Shown here: positions 41,057-49,100 of the stretch, piece by piece
Layout of the letters: every line of letters starts with the position of its first letter
Position numbering within the stretch: the first letter of the stretch is position 1
Assembly: GCA_964396685.1 (NCBI GenBank)
Contig: CAYNFS010000008.1
Coordinates: 1-55,592 of the forward strand
Length of the DNA stretch: 55,592 nucleotides
Direction of reading: 5' to 3'
Source: CAYNFS01 sp964396685
Lineage (GTDB): Bacteria; Patescibacteriota; Doudnabacteria; UBA920; 2-01-FULL-46-14
Program-made: the position numbers and the translations under genes
The notes under the pieces: model-generated
Seen by the model: only the letters and a program-made list of their open reading frames with translations
Told to the model about the DNA's origin: nothing
Databases searched by the model: none

Positions 41057-43705
41057 ATGATACCTTTAGATAAATTCACCCAAAAAGCCCAGGAGGCGAT
41101 TGCCGCCTCACAAACCATCGCCTCGGAGTACGACCACCAGCAGGTTGACACCCTGCACCTGCTTTTATCGCTTATGGAGCAGGAAGGCGGGGTCATCTCC
41201 TCGCTTCTGGAAAAGCTCAAAGTTGACACCAAGCTTTTGGAAGCCCAGCTCAAAAAACAGCTTGAAGTCATGCCCAGAATCACGGCTTTTCCGACAGGCC
41301 TGGGGCAAATTTACGTGACCCGCAACCTCAACGAAGTGCTGGCCCAGTCCATGAAAGAAGCCGTCAAGCTCAAGGACGAATACGTTTCAACCGAACATCT
41401 CTTTTTGGCAATTTTGGAGCGCGGTGGCCAGGCCAAAAGAATTTTGGAGCAGTTCGGGCTAGCAAGCGCTGACGTTCTGGAAAGCCTCAAAGATATTCGC
41501 GGAGCCGAACGGGTGACCAGCCCCGAGCCCGAACAAAGCTATCAGGCTTTGGAAAAATACACGCTTAATCTCACGGATTTGGCTCGCAAAGGAAAGCTTG
41601 ATCCGGTGATCGGCCGCGATCATGAGATCCGTCGCGTTATGCAGGTTCTATCCCGCCGCACCAAAAACAATCCGGTGTTAATCGGCGAGCCGGGAGTGGG
41701 CAAAACCGCAATTGCCGAAGGACTGGCCCAAAGAATAGTCGCGGGCGACGTTCCGGAAAGCCTCAAAAACAAGGCTTTGCTGGGGCTTGACCTGGGAGGT
41801 CTTTTGGCCGGGGCAAAATTCAGAGGGGAATTTGAGCAAAGGCTCAAAAGCGTTTTGCGGGAAATCGAACGCTCTGCTGGCAAAATCATTCTCTTTATTG
41901 ACGAGCTTCACACCGTCGTGGGCGCCGGCGCTGCCGAAGGGGGGCTGGACGCCTCAAATATGCTCAAACCCATGCTGGCCCGGGGGCTTCTGCACGCTAT
42001 TGGAGCCACAACTCTCAAAGAATACCAGAAATATATTGAGCGCGACGCGGCGCTTGAACGCAGATTCCAGCCGGTGATGGTGACCGAGCCGACCGTTGAA
42101 GACACAATCGCGATCCTGCGCGGTATCAAGGAAAAATACGAAGTGCATCACGGAGTCAAAATCACGGATGAAGCATTGCTCTCTGCGGCCAAACTTTCAG
42201 ACCGCTATATCACTGACCGGTTCCTGCCTGACAAAGCCATTGATCTGATTGACGAAGCGGCTTCCAATTTACGCCTCGAGATAGACAGCATGCCCGAGGA
42301 GCTTGATATGCTGACCCGCAAGATGAGAAAACTTGAAATAGAAAAACAAGCCTTAAAACAAGAAGAAACGGAGAGCGCCAAAGAGATACTGCCCAAGATT
42401 GAAAAGGAGCTTGCCGAGATTCAGGAGCACGCGCGCACCTTGCGCCTGCACTGGGAGGCGGAAAAAGAAATCATCACCAAAATCCGCGAAGACAAGACTC
42501 GCATAGACGAGCTCAAAGTCAAAGCCGAAGGAGCCGAGCGGGAAGGGAATCTAAACCAAGTCGCGGAAATCCGCTACGGCGAACTGCCCAAGCTTACCAA
42601 AGAAATCGGCGATCTTGAACAACAGCTTGTCAAGCTACAAAGCAAACACAGGATTTTGCGGGAAAAAGTGACGGAAGAAGACATCGCCTTGGTGGTTTCG
42701 CGCTGGACCGGAGTGCCTGTTTTCAAGATGCTGGAGTCGGAAGCCGCCAAACTTGCGCAAATGGAAAAGGAGCTTAGGACGCGGATTGTCGGGCAAGACG
42801 AGGCGATTGACGCGATCAGCAACGCCATCCGCCGCTCCAGAGCCGGCATTGCCGAGGAGCGCCGCCCCATCGGCTCTTTTATCTTCATGGGGCCCACAGG
42901 AGTGGGCAAAACGGAAACCGCCAAGGCTTTGGCCGAATTTCTTTTCAACGACGAAAAAGCCCTGGTGCGCATTGACATGTCCGAGTACAGCGAGCGGCAT
43001 TCGGTGGCCAAATTTATCGGCTCCCCGCCAGGCTACGTCGGCTACGAAGAGGGCGGCCAGCTTACCGAAATTGTCAGGCGCCGGCCTTACAGCGTGATTC
43101 TTTTTGACGAGATTGAAAAAGCCCATCCGGAAATTTTCAACACCCTGCTTCAAATCCTGGATGAAGGACAACTCACAGACGCCAAAGGAAGAACTGTCAA
43201 TTTCAAAAATACCATAGTGGTGATGACCTCAAACCTGGGCTCGGAAATGATTCGCACCACGTCCATGGGCTTTAGCGCCGAACACGGAAAGCAGGAAGTC
43301 TCCGAGCCGCAAATGCGCGAACGGGTGCTGGATATCTTAAATAAAAACTTCCGGCCCGAATTTCTAAACCGCATTGACGAGATCATCATCTTTCATCCGC
43401 TGTCCAAAGAGCATTTGCAGCAAATTGTGGAACTGCAGCTTGCGGAAATTCAAAAGCGCCTTATCCCGCAAGGGGTTGTGCTCAAAGTCAAGGCTCCTGC
43501 CAAGAAATTCCTGGCCGAAAAAGGCTATGACCCAGTCTTTGGCGCAAGGCCTCTCAAGCGACTTCTCCAGAAAGAAATTCTGGACAAAATGGCGCTCCAG
43601 CTCATCAAAGGCGAAATCGAAAAAGGCTCAACCCTCGAGGTTGACGCCAAGAAAGAAGGGCTTGTCTTCAACATCGCGCACGAAAAGGAAGTGGTGAAGA
43701 AATAA
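41057..43705 (+). CDS. clpB: ClpB protein disaggregase
   Basis: ClpB threads aggregated proteins through a hexameric ring with DnaK. The 882-residue protein has a Clp-N domain (about 1-145), AAA1 with GEPGVGKT and FIDELHTVVGAG, a coiled-coil M domain of about 120 residues (after EAASNLRLEIDSMP) and AAA2 with GPTGVGKT, LFDEIEKAHPE and GARPLKR. The long M domain separates ClpB from ClpC. It is controlled by a CIRCE element directly upstream. Unlike the ClpC-like gene at 8253-10754, both Walker A motifs are intact. Confidence 0.95.
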   Translation: MIPLDKFTQKAQEAIAASQTIASEYDHQQVDTLHLLLSLMEQEGGVISSLLEKLKVDTKLLEAQLKKQLEVMPRITAFPTGLGQIYVTRNLNEVLAQSMKEAVKLKDEYVSTEHLFLAILERGGQAKRILEQFGLASADVLESLKDIRGAERVTSPEPEQSYQALEKYTLNLTDLARKGKLDPVIGRDHEIRRVMQVLSRRTKNNPVLIGEPGVGKTAIAEGLAQRIVAGDVPESLKNKALLGLDLGGLLAGAKFRGEFEQRLKSVLREIERSAGKIILFIDELHTVVGAGAAEGGLDASNMLKPMLARGLLHAIGATTLKEYQKYIERDAALERRFQPVMVTEPTVEDTIAILRGIKEKYEVHHGVKITDEALLSAAKLSDRYITDRFLPDKAIDLIDEAASNLRLEIDSMPEELDMLTRKMRKLEIEKQALKQEETESAKEILPKIEKELAEIQEHARTLRLHWEAEKEIITKIREDKTRIDELKVKAEGAEREGNLNQVAEIRYGELPKLTKEIGDLEQQLVKLQSKHRILREKVTEEDIALVVSRWTGVPVFKMLESEAAKLAQMEKELRTRIVGQDEAIDAISNAIRRSRAGIAEERRPIGSFIFMGPTGVGKTETAKALAEFLFNDEKALVRIDMSEYSERHSVAKFIGSPPGYVGYEEGGQLTEIVRRRPYSVILFDEIEKAHPEIFNTLLQILDEGQLTDAKGRTVNFKNTIVVMTSNLGSEMIRTTSMGFSAEHGKQEVSEPQMRERVLDILNKNFRPEFLNRIDEIIIFHPLSKEHLQQIVELQLAEIQKRLIPQGVVLKVKAPAKKFLAEKGYDPVFGARPLKRLLQKEILDKMALQLIKGEIEKGSTLEVDAKKEGLVFNIAHEKEVVKK

Positions 43706-43734
43706 AAACAAGCCCCGCTAAAATCAGCGAGGCT
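43700..43734 (-). terminator. Rho-independent terminator of the MYG1-like gene
   Basis: AGCCTCGCT and AGCGGGGCT pair around a 6-base loop (43711-43734) and are followed by TGTTTTTATTT on the minus strand. Confidence 0.85.
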
Positions 43735-43768
43735 CTTGCCAAAAAATCGGCGAATTTCTGCGCAGTGA

Positions 43769-45340
43769 TTAACCCGCTGGTTGATTCTGCTTCCAGCGGA
43801 TGTACCGGCAACGATGCAGCCCTGCCGCATATACGGGGCAGGGTCTTTGTCTTGTGGACGTACACCTGCCTGCCCGACAGTCCCGGGCAAAAGGCTCTGG
43901 AAAAGCATCGGGATCGAGGGCAAATTTCACCCTCTCCTTAACCTGGTCAAGCGTTTGCCGCGTTGGGGAGATGTCTGGTACGGAAAGTGAGCCATTCAAG
44001 ATCTGATTCCCTTCCCGGAAGAAGTAAAAAGTCCGGTCAGGTCCCCAGCCATCCTGGCCCAATTCTTTCCAGTCAACTGGACTATGCACGCCTCGAGCGC
44101 GAAGCTCTTCGAGGCGAATCAGGCGTGCGACATCATCGAGTCTTGCCGGCTCCTCTCCATTCGGGGCGTTGCTACCGAAAATCTGGACGTTACCGGTGGA
44201 TGTCTGCTGAATCAAGACATCTGCATGACACCCGAGACTCTCTGCATGTTTGCTCCGGAAGTACTTGATCATTGCGGGATTGTCCGAATGGATAGTGGCG
44301 AGTGCTAATGGGCCCTTGGCCGAGGGGGTCTGTTCGACAACTGCTTGCCTGTACTCCTGTTTGCACTCCTCGAAATTCTGACTAGAACTGACCTTAGCGG
44401 CAATTGCGGAACGTACCCACTTCAAAGTCTGCGACACGTTGCCACCCCAGAGAGCAAAAAGCTCTCTAAGGACGGCCTTGAGCTCGAAGTGGAAGGGTGA
44501 ATGGTCAAGCGGCCTTACTTGCTCTTCCGGCGCGAACTCGTACTTGAGAAGCTGGTCGAAGTAAGGCGAGGCCGTTCCCAAACCAAGAACCCGCGCCAGG
44601 TAACTGGAGAGGTGCTTTCCTGACTTGATCTGCCATTCGGAGCCGTGGGACTTGAGCCAACTGATCACGGATCGATGATCAAACTTTCCTCCCTCCGCAA
44701 GATACCTGTCGAGGGCTAAACCCAGTCCTGGATAGACTCTCTCCGCTCCATAATGATGGTGATAGCGGATAAGGTAATCCCCCAACGCAAGGTCAAAGTC
44801 GAAGCCCTGATCCGCCACTGGGTCAGGTTCTCTCTGCAGGATCCGCTCTCTTCTTTGGACATGTGCTTCAATAGCGGGCAAAAGCCAGCTAACCACTTCC
44901 GCCGGCTCGTCCCGATAGAGAAGGTTGACGTCTTTGAGAATGGTCGGAAGGCTCATGGGTGACTGGATCGGTGCTTCGTCGGTGGCAAGGACATAGTTAA
45001 GTAGATCGTTCAGCTCGAGATTTTTTCTAACCCCGAGGTATTCGGCGATCAAAGTTGCCGAACATTCATGAGCCATTCGTTTTCCATGGTCGCCCACGTG
45101 TTCGTCGAATGGTCCACTACCAATGCCGAAACAAAGCACTCCCCGCTTTTGCAGCCATTCCTCTGCAGTTTTGCCGTCCGGCGTTCCACCAGTTCCCCAG
45201 AACTGAAAAGCGGCACTCTCAATTCCGGGAAAAATGTCGGCTCCATATTGCCGTGCCAGAAAAAAAGCTGCGGCTTCGTCGAAATGCACCCACTTGTGGA
45301 ATGCAATCGACCGAACAGGAATCGGTTTCACTGCTTTCAT
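43769..45340 (-). CDS. MYG1/DHH-like protein (divergent)
   Basis: 523 residues. The N-terminal half recalls the MYG1 (UPF0160) family, which has a DHH-type phosphoesterase fold: FHKWVHFDEAAAFFLARQYG, LCFGIGSGPFDEHVGDHGKR, then ECSATLIAEYLG. A second block (DYLIRYHHHYGAERVYPGLG and DHRSVISWLKSHG) is a possible repeat of the same fold. The C-terminal FYFFREGNQILNGS region resembles the MYG1 C-terminal part. If the family is right it may be a 3'-5' exonuclease. Start at 45340 with AAGGAGG 9 bases upstream. Monocistronic with its own terminator. Confidence 0.45.
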   Translation of the reverse strand: MKAVKPIPVRSIAFHKWVHFDEAAAFFLARQYGADIFPGIESAAFQFWGTGGTPDGKTAEEWLQKRGVLCFGIGSGPFDEHVGDHGKRMAHECSATLIAEYLGVRKNLELNDLLNYVLATDEAPIQSPMSLPTILKDVNLLYRDEPAEVVSWLLPAIEAHVQRRERILQREPDPVADQGFDFDLALGDYLIRYHHHYGAERVYPGLGLALDRYLAEGGKFDHRSVISWLKSHGSEWQIKSGKHLSSYLARVLGLGTASPYFDQLLKYEFAPEEQVRPLDHSPFHFELKAVLRELFALWGGNVSQTLKWVRSAIAAKVSSSQNFEECKQEYRQAVVEQTPSAKGPLALATIHSDNPAMIKYFRSKHAESLGCHADVLIQQTSTGNVQIFGSNAPNGEEPARLDDVARLIRLEELRARGVHSPVDWKELGQDGWGPDRTFYFFREGNQILNGSLSVPDISPTRQTLDQVKERVKFALDPDAFPEPFARDCRAGRCTSTRQRPCPVYAAGLHRCRYIRWKQNQPAG

Positions 45341-45368
45341 TGCAGTGTCCTCCTTCTTTCAAAAGATA

Positions 45369-45466
45369 GCCCTTGTTTAAGGGGCGGCAACACGCCCGTC
45401 CCGATTTTTGAAATTCGAAACAGCGCTGCCTTTGATCCTTTTCAAAAAAAGAAACAAGGGTAGCGT
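45369..45466 (-). promoter_or_regulatory. Structured leader of the MYG1-like gene
   Basis: TACCCTTGTTT (minus strand, 45466-45456) and AAACAAGGG-c-TA (45380-45369) can pair and enclose inner stems built on GGGCG/CGCCC and CAGCGCTG. It ends about 20 bases before the ribosome site, so it may act as an attenuator or riboswitch-like element. I recognise no known class. Confidence 0.35.
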
Positions 45467-45499
45467 TGCTTACTTTTTAGTTTTAGCTTCAACACTAGC

Positions 45500-45527
45500 A
45501 GAAAAAACAGCCTTCGTCAAGGCTGTT
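45500..45527 (-). terminator. Rho-independent terminator of the rhamnose gene cluster
   Basis: AACAGCCTT and AAGGCTGTT pair around a 4-base loop and are followed by TTTTC on the minus strand. The stem contains the rmlA stop codon. Confidence 0.9.
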
Positions 45528-46254
45528 GCTTCCGCCCGGCAAGTTTCGCGGCCAAATTATTGGCGCGCAGGAGCGAATCAAAAGTGCCGGCGTCTGTCCA
45601 CTCCCCTTCAATAATCTCGTACGTCATCTGCCCTTTTCCAATATAGGCATTATTAACGTCCGTGATTTCAAGCTCGCCTCTGTCCGAGGGCTTAAGGGTC
45701 TTGATAATCTCAAAAACCTTGCTGTCATAAACGTAAAAGCCGGTAACGATCAAATTGCCTTCGGGTTTTTTGGGCTTTTCCGCGATCTTGACGACCAATC
45801 CTTCCTGAATTACAGCCACCCCGAAACGTTGGGGATCTTTCACCTTTTTGAGAAAAATCATGGCTCCCTCCTCGTGCTTCTCAAATTTTTTAACCCCCTT
45901 CACTAACTGCTGTCTGCCCTCAAAAATGTTATCGCCCAAATGCACCACCACACTTCCGCGATCGGCAAAATCCTCTGCCAATCCCAAAGCCTGGGCGATT
46001 CCGCCGGCCTCCTCCTGAACCTCATAGGAAAGCTTGAGACCGAATTCTTTGCCCGAACCCAAAAGATTCAAAAAATGCCCGGCGTGCTCGCGCCCGGATA
46101 CGATTAGAACGTCAGTCAAACCGCAAGCCGCCATATTTTCCAAAGGATAGAAAATCATGGGCTTGTCATAAACAGGAAGCAAATGCTTGTTGGTGACGTG
46201 GGTTAGGGGCCGAAGTCTCGAGCCGGTCCCGCCCGCGAGAATTACGCCTTTCAT
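45517..46254 (-). CDS. rmlA: Glucose-1-phosphate thymidylyltransferase
   Basis: First step of dTDP-rhamnose synthesis: dTTP plus glucose-1-phosphate. The 245-residue protein begins MKGVILAGGTGSRLRPLTHVTNKHLLPVYDKPMIFYP, the nucleotide-binding signature, with HLGDNIFEG for metal binding and YVYDSKVFEII later. It is the short form of the family (about 240 rather than 290 residues). Gene order on the minus strand is rmlB, IVP-like gene, rmlD, rmlA, ending in a terminator. Confidence 0.92.
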   Translation of the reverse strand: MKGVILAGGTGSRLRPLTHVTNKHLLPVYDKPMIFYPLENMAACGLTDVLIVSGREHAGHFLNLLGSGKEFGLKLSYEVQEEAGGIAQALGLAEDFADRGSVVVHLGDNIFEGRQQLVKGVKKFEKHEEGAMIFLKKVKDPQRFGVAVIQEGLVVKIAEKPKKPEGNLIVTGFYVYDSKVFEIIKTLKPSDRGELEITDVNNAYIGKGQMTYEIIEGEWTDAGTFDSLLRANNLAAKLAGRKQQP

Positions 46255-46257
46255 AAA

Positions 46258-46290
46258 TAGCTTATAGGTTTTAGGTTATGGCTTATAGGA
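46258..46290. repeat. F-family AGCTTATAG repeat between rmlD and rmlA
   Basis: TAGCTTATAGGTTTTAGGTT followed by ATGGCTTATAGG, overlapping the rmlD stop region. Confidence 0.65.
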
Positions 46291-47127
46291 ACTTAAATAT
46301 TCTTGAAGAGCTTCCAACCAGGGTCTTTGAGGGGGCAGTTTTGTGTTAAGAAGCACGCTGAATGCCGGCCTTTTGGCAGGACGCGGAAACCGCTCTGCTG
46401 GCACAGGAATAAGTTTAACATTTATTACGGCAATTTTAAAGATTTCGGCCGCAAACCCATACCAAGTTACGGCATTGCCGCTGTTCGGACAATGATAAAT
46501 CCCAAAAGGCAATTTTGCTTCCACAATTTCGCGCGTTTTTTGAGCCAGATCAGGGGCATAAGTCGGGCAGGAAAGTTCTTCATCTATGACTTCAATTTCT
46601 TTTTGTTTTTGGGCCAACTCAAGCATCTTGCTTGCGAAACTTTTTTTAGCGCCTATCACTTGCGCCTCCGAACCGAAAAGCCTAGAGAGTCTTATCAGAT
46701 AAAATTTATCTGTATTTTTCTGCAATTCCCGCTCGCCTAAAAATTTGGAATGACCATAAGCCGAAATCGGATTTGGTTTATCGGCCTCAACATATCCTTC
46801 TTTCTTTACGCCGTCAAAAACATAATCAGAACTATAATGCACGAGCGGGATATCAAGCTCTTTGCAAATTTTCGCCAAATTTCCGACAGCATAGCCGTTT
46901 ACCGCACCGGCAATCTCGGGCTCTTGCTCGGCTCTATCAACGTCATTATACGCCGCGGCGTTGACAACTAAATCTGCTTCCAAATTTTTGATTTTTGATT
47001 TTTGATTTTTGATTTCGACGAGGTCTACCTCATCGCGATCCCAGCCGATCACTTCGCTGCTACTCCCAAAAACTTCCATAAGCGTTTGCCCCAACATTCC
47101 TTTGGAACCGATAATCAGAATCTTCAT
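46276..47127 (-). CDS. rmlD: dTDP-4-dehydrorhamnose reductase
   Basis: Last step of dTDP-L-rhamnose synthesis, NAD(P)H dependent. The 283-residue protein has the Rossmann start KILIIGSKGMLGQTL, the NAAAYNDVDRAE segment, VHYSSDYVFDGVK and the YGHSKFLGE motif (Tyr-x3-Lys). An AT-rich tandem repeat (46981-47019) adds about 13 residues (EIKNQKSKIKNL, 37-49) early in the Rossmann fold. Confidence 0.92.
   Translation of the reverse strand: MKILIIGSKGMLGQTLMEVFGSSSEVIGWDRDEVDLVEIKNQKSKIKNLEADLVVNAAAYNDVDRAEQEPEIAGAVNGYAVGNLAKICKELDIPLVHYSSDYVFDGVKKEGYVEADKPNPISAYGHSKFLGERELQKNTDKFYLIRLSRLFGSEAQVIGAKKSFASKMLELAQKQKEIEVIDEELSCPTYAPDLAQKTREIVEAKLPFGIYHCPNSGNAVTWYGFAAEIFKIAVINVKLIPVPAERFPRPAKRPAFSVLLNTKLPPQRPWLEALQEYLSSYKP
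46981..47019. repeat. AT-rich tandem repeat inside rmlD
   Basis: Four tandem TTTTTGA units, in frame. Confidence 0.75.
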
Positions 47128-47130
47128 TTT

Positions 47131-47160
47131 AGCTTATAGCTTCTAGGTGATGGCTTATAG
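47131..47160. repeat. F-family AGCTTATAG repeat downstream of the IVP-like gene
   Basis: AGCTTATAGCTTCTAGGTGA followed by TGGCTTATAG, reaching the IVP-like stop codon. Confidence 0.65.
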
Positions 47161-47526
47161 TTGATTGCTCAAAGTATCAATCATCTTGTTGAGCATTCTC
47201 ATAATTTCATCGAGCAATATCTCCACTTTACCGTAGTCCTCCTTTTTCCCTAATCTTAATTCACTGGAAATTACTAATTGTGTCTCAAGTTCTGCTCCGG
47301 AAGAAATCGCCGTAATCAAAAATTGCCGAAAATCCTTTCGCGAACCCCTCGTCCTTCCCTCGGCAATGTTTGAAGGAATCGAAACAGCGCATCTTCTCAT
47401 CTGGGAAACCAGCCCATAAAGTTCTGCGTTTGGAAACTTACTCGTCAGCCTATACACAGCCATGACAAGCTCTGTTGCTTTCTGCCAAACAATGAGATCT
47501 CTATAACTTTTAACTTTCTCACTCAT
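47155..47526 (-). CDS. Four-helix-bundle protein (23S rRNA IVP / S23 family)
   Basis: 123 residues with the family pattern: YRDLIVWQKATELVMAVYRLTSKFP, then VSQMRRCAVSIPSNIAEGRTRGS and helices to the end. Such proteins are typically encoded in intervening sequences of 23S rRNA or scattered singly. Their role is unclear; they form oligomers and may bind RNA. Here the gene interrupts the rhamnose cluster between rmlB and rmlD and carries F-family repeats on both sides, suggesting it moved in together with them (inference). Confidence 0.88.
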   Translation of the reverse strand: MSEKVKSYRDLIVWQKATELVMAVYRLTSKFPNAELYGLVSQMRRCAVSIPSNIAEGRTRGSRKDFRQFLITAISSGAELETQLVISSELRLGKKEDYGKVEILLDEIMRMLNKMIDTLSNQL

Positions 47527-47530
47527 TTCC

Positions 47531-47562
47531 CTATAACCTAAAAGCTAATACCTATAAGCTTC
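47531..47562. repeat. F-family AGCTTATAG repeat upstream of the IVP-like gene
   Basis: CTATAACCTAAAAGCTAATA followed by CCTATAAGCTTC, inverted relative to the copy on the other side. It overlaps the end of rmlB. Confidence 0.65.
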
Positions 47563-48562
47563 TTCCATATTGTCTCTCATAATATTCCTTGTTTCGCTCC
47601 TTCAGCGGTTTCCACCACCATTCGTTTTTTTTATACCAATCAATGGTCTTTACCAGCCATTCGTCAAAATCATGCTCCGGCAGGAAGCCTAGTTTTTTGA
47701 TTTTTGACCAATCCACCGCATATTTTACGTCATGCCCGGGGCGGTCTTTCACCAACTCAATCATCTCTTCTCCCCGCCCCATTATTTTCAAAATCTTTTT
47801 TGCAACATCGAGGTTGGAAATTTCTTGAGTCATTCCGCCGATGCAATAAGTCTCGCCAATTTTGCCTTGCTTAAGAACCAGATCAATCGCTTTGGCGTGA
47901 TCCTCAACATAAAGCCAGTCCCGCACCTGATTGCCCGGCGTATAAACCGGAATTTTTTTGCCTTCCAAAAGATTGGTGATGGCCAGCGCGATGAATTTTT
48001 CCGGAAATTGATACGGCCCGAAATTGTTGGAGCAATTCGTAATGGTAATCGGCAAGCCGTATGTGATGTAATAAGCATTGACCAAATGATCTGACGCGGC
48101 CTTGGATGCGGCATAAGGCGAGCTGGGGTTATACCGCGAAGTTTCGCTGAATTTTTCTTTAGAATCTAGAGGAATTGCTCCAAAAACTTCATCCGTTGAA
48201 ATATGATGAAATCTTTTGACTTTGTGTTTTAGCGCCGCATCCAGCAAAACCTGCGTGCCAACCACGTTGGTTTTGATAAATTCAGCAGGACCCAAAATTG
48301 AGCGGTCCACGTGCGATTCGGCCGCAAAATTCACGACAATATCAACCCCACTCATAACATCATCAACTGCTTTGGGGTCCGCGATGTCCCCCTTGACAAA
48401 CAACCCACGATCGTGGGCTTCCAGTCCAGTCAAGTTTTCCAGGTTTCCGGCGTAAGTAAGCTTGTCAAAATTCACAATCTCATCTTCGGGATGAGCTTTG
48501 AGCCAGTATCTTATAAAATTTGAGCCGATAAATCCCGCCCCGCCCGTAACCAAAAGTTTCAT
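47552..48562 (-). CDS. rmlB: dTDP-glucose 4,6-dehydratase
   Basis: Second step of dTDP-rhamnose synthesis. The 336-residue extended SDR has KLLVTGGAGFIGSNFIRYWL (GxxGxxG), NFAAESHVDRSI, the HISTDEVFG segment with the catalytic Thr-Asp-Glu and YAASKAASDH (Tyr-x3-Lys). Length is normal. The last residues lie in an F-family repeat. Confidence 0.97.
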   Translation of the reverse strand: MKLLVTGGAGFIGSNFIRYWLKAHPEDEIVNFDKLTYAGNLENLTGLEAHDRGLFVKGDIADPKAVDDVMSGVDIVVNFAAESHVDRSILGPAEFIKTNVVGTQVLLDAALKHKVKRFHHISTDEVFGAIPLDSKEKFSETSRYNPSSPYAASKAASDHLVNAYYITYGLPITITNCSNNFGPYQFPEKFIALAITNLLEGKKIPVYTPGNQVRDWLYVEDHAKAIDLVLKQGKIGETYCIGGMTQEISNLDVAKKILKIMGRGEEMIELVKDRPGHDVKYAVDWSKIKKLGFLPEHDFDEWLVKTIDWYKKNEWWWKPLKERNKEYYERQYGRSL

Positions 48563-49098
48563 TTATTTCTTCGGAGCAAATGTTGCTTAAACAAAAACCA
48601 AGATGTTATTGACCAACTGTCAATGATTTCCCCCTGGACAATCATCTTGTCAACTGCAGGAAGACTAAATTTTTTGACAACCATATCTTGTTCGCCAGCC
48701 TCACGATTATGCGCTCCAAAATGCAATCCTTCGGCCAAAAACATCTTGCCCAAATGAGAAGTATGCCCTGGTCCACAAGCAAAGTGACCCAAAAAAGTCC
48801 ATTTCTTCCCAGTCATTCCTGTTTCTTCTTTTAGCTCCTTTTTTGCCCCTGCAAGAAATGTTTTGCCCTCGCTTTTTCCTGCAGGCAATTCCCACATTCT
48901 TCTTCTAAATGTCTGTCGATATTGTTCTACAAGATAAACATCTTTGCCATCAAAAGGCACGACGACCACACCAGGTGGTTTTCGCAAGATGTAATATCTC
49001 CCTCTTGAACCATCTGGCCGAATTATTTCATCTTCATAGATAGAATAAAAGGGATTTTGAAAAACTTCATGTGACTTTAATTTCTTCCACTTCTTCAT
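48559..49098 (-). CDS. Nudix hydrolase, ADP-ribose pyrophosphatase-like
   Basis: 179 residues with a Nudix box GKTFLAGAKKELKEETGM and preceding ELPAGKSEG. The Arg of the usual REUxEE is Lys and the Glu of Gx5E is replaced, but the metal-binding EExG remains. The layout (FYILRKPPGVVVVPF, YLVEQYRQTFRRRMWELPAG) is that of ADP-sugar pyrophosphatases. It overlaps rmlB by 4 bases. Confidence 0.85.
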   Translation of the reverse strand: MKKWKKLKSHEVFQNPFYSIYEDEIIRPDGSRGRYYILRKPPGVVVVPFDGKDVYLVEQYRQTFRRRMWELPAGKSEGKTFLAGAKKELKEETGMTGKKWTFLGHFACGPGHTSHLGKMFLAEGLHFGAHNREAGEQDMVVKKFSLPAVDKMIVQGEIIDSWSITSWFLFKQHLLRRNK

Positions 49099-49100
49099 TT

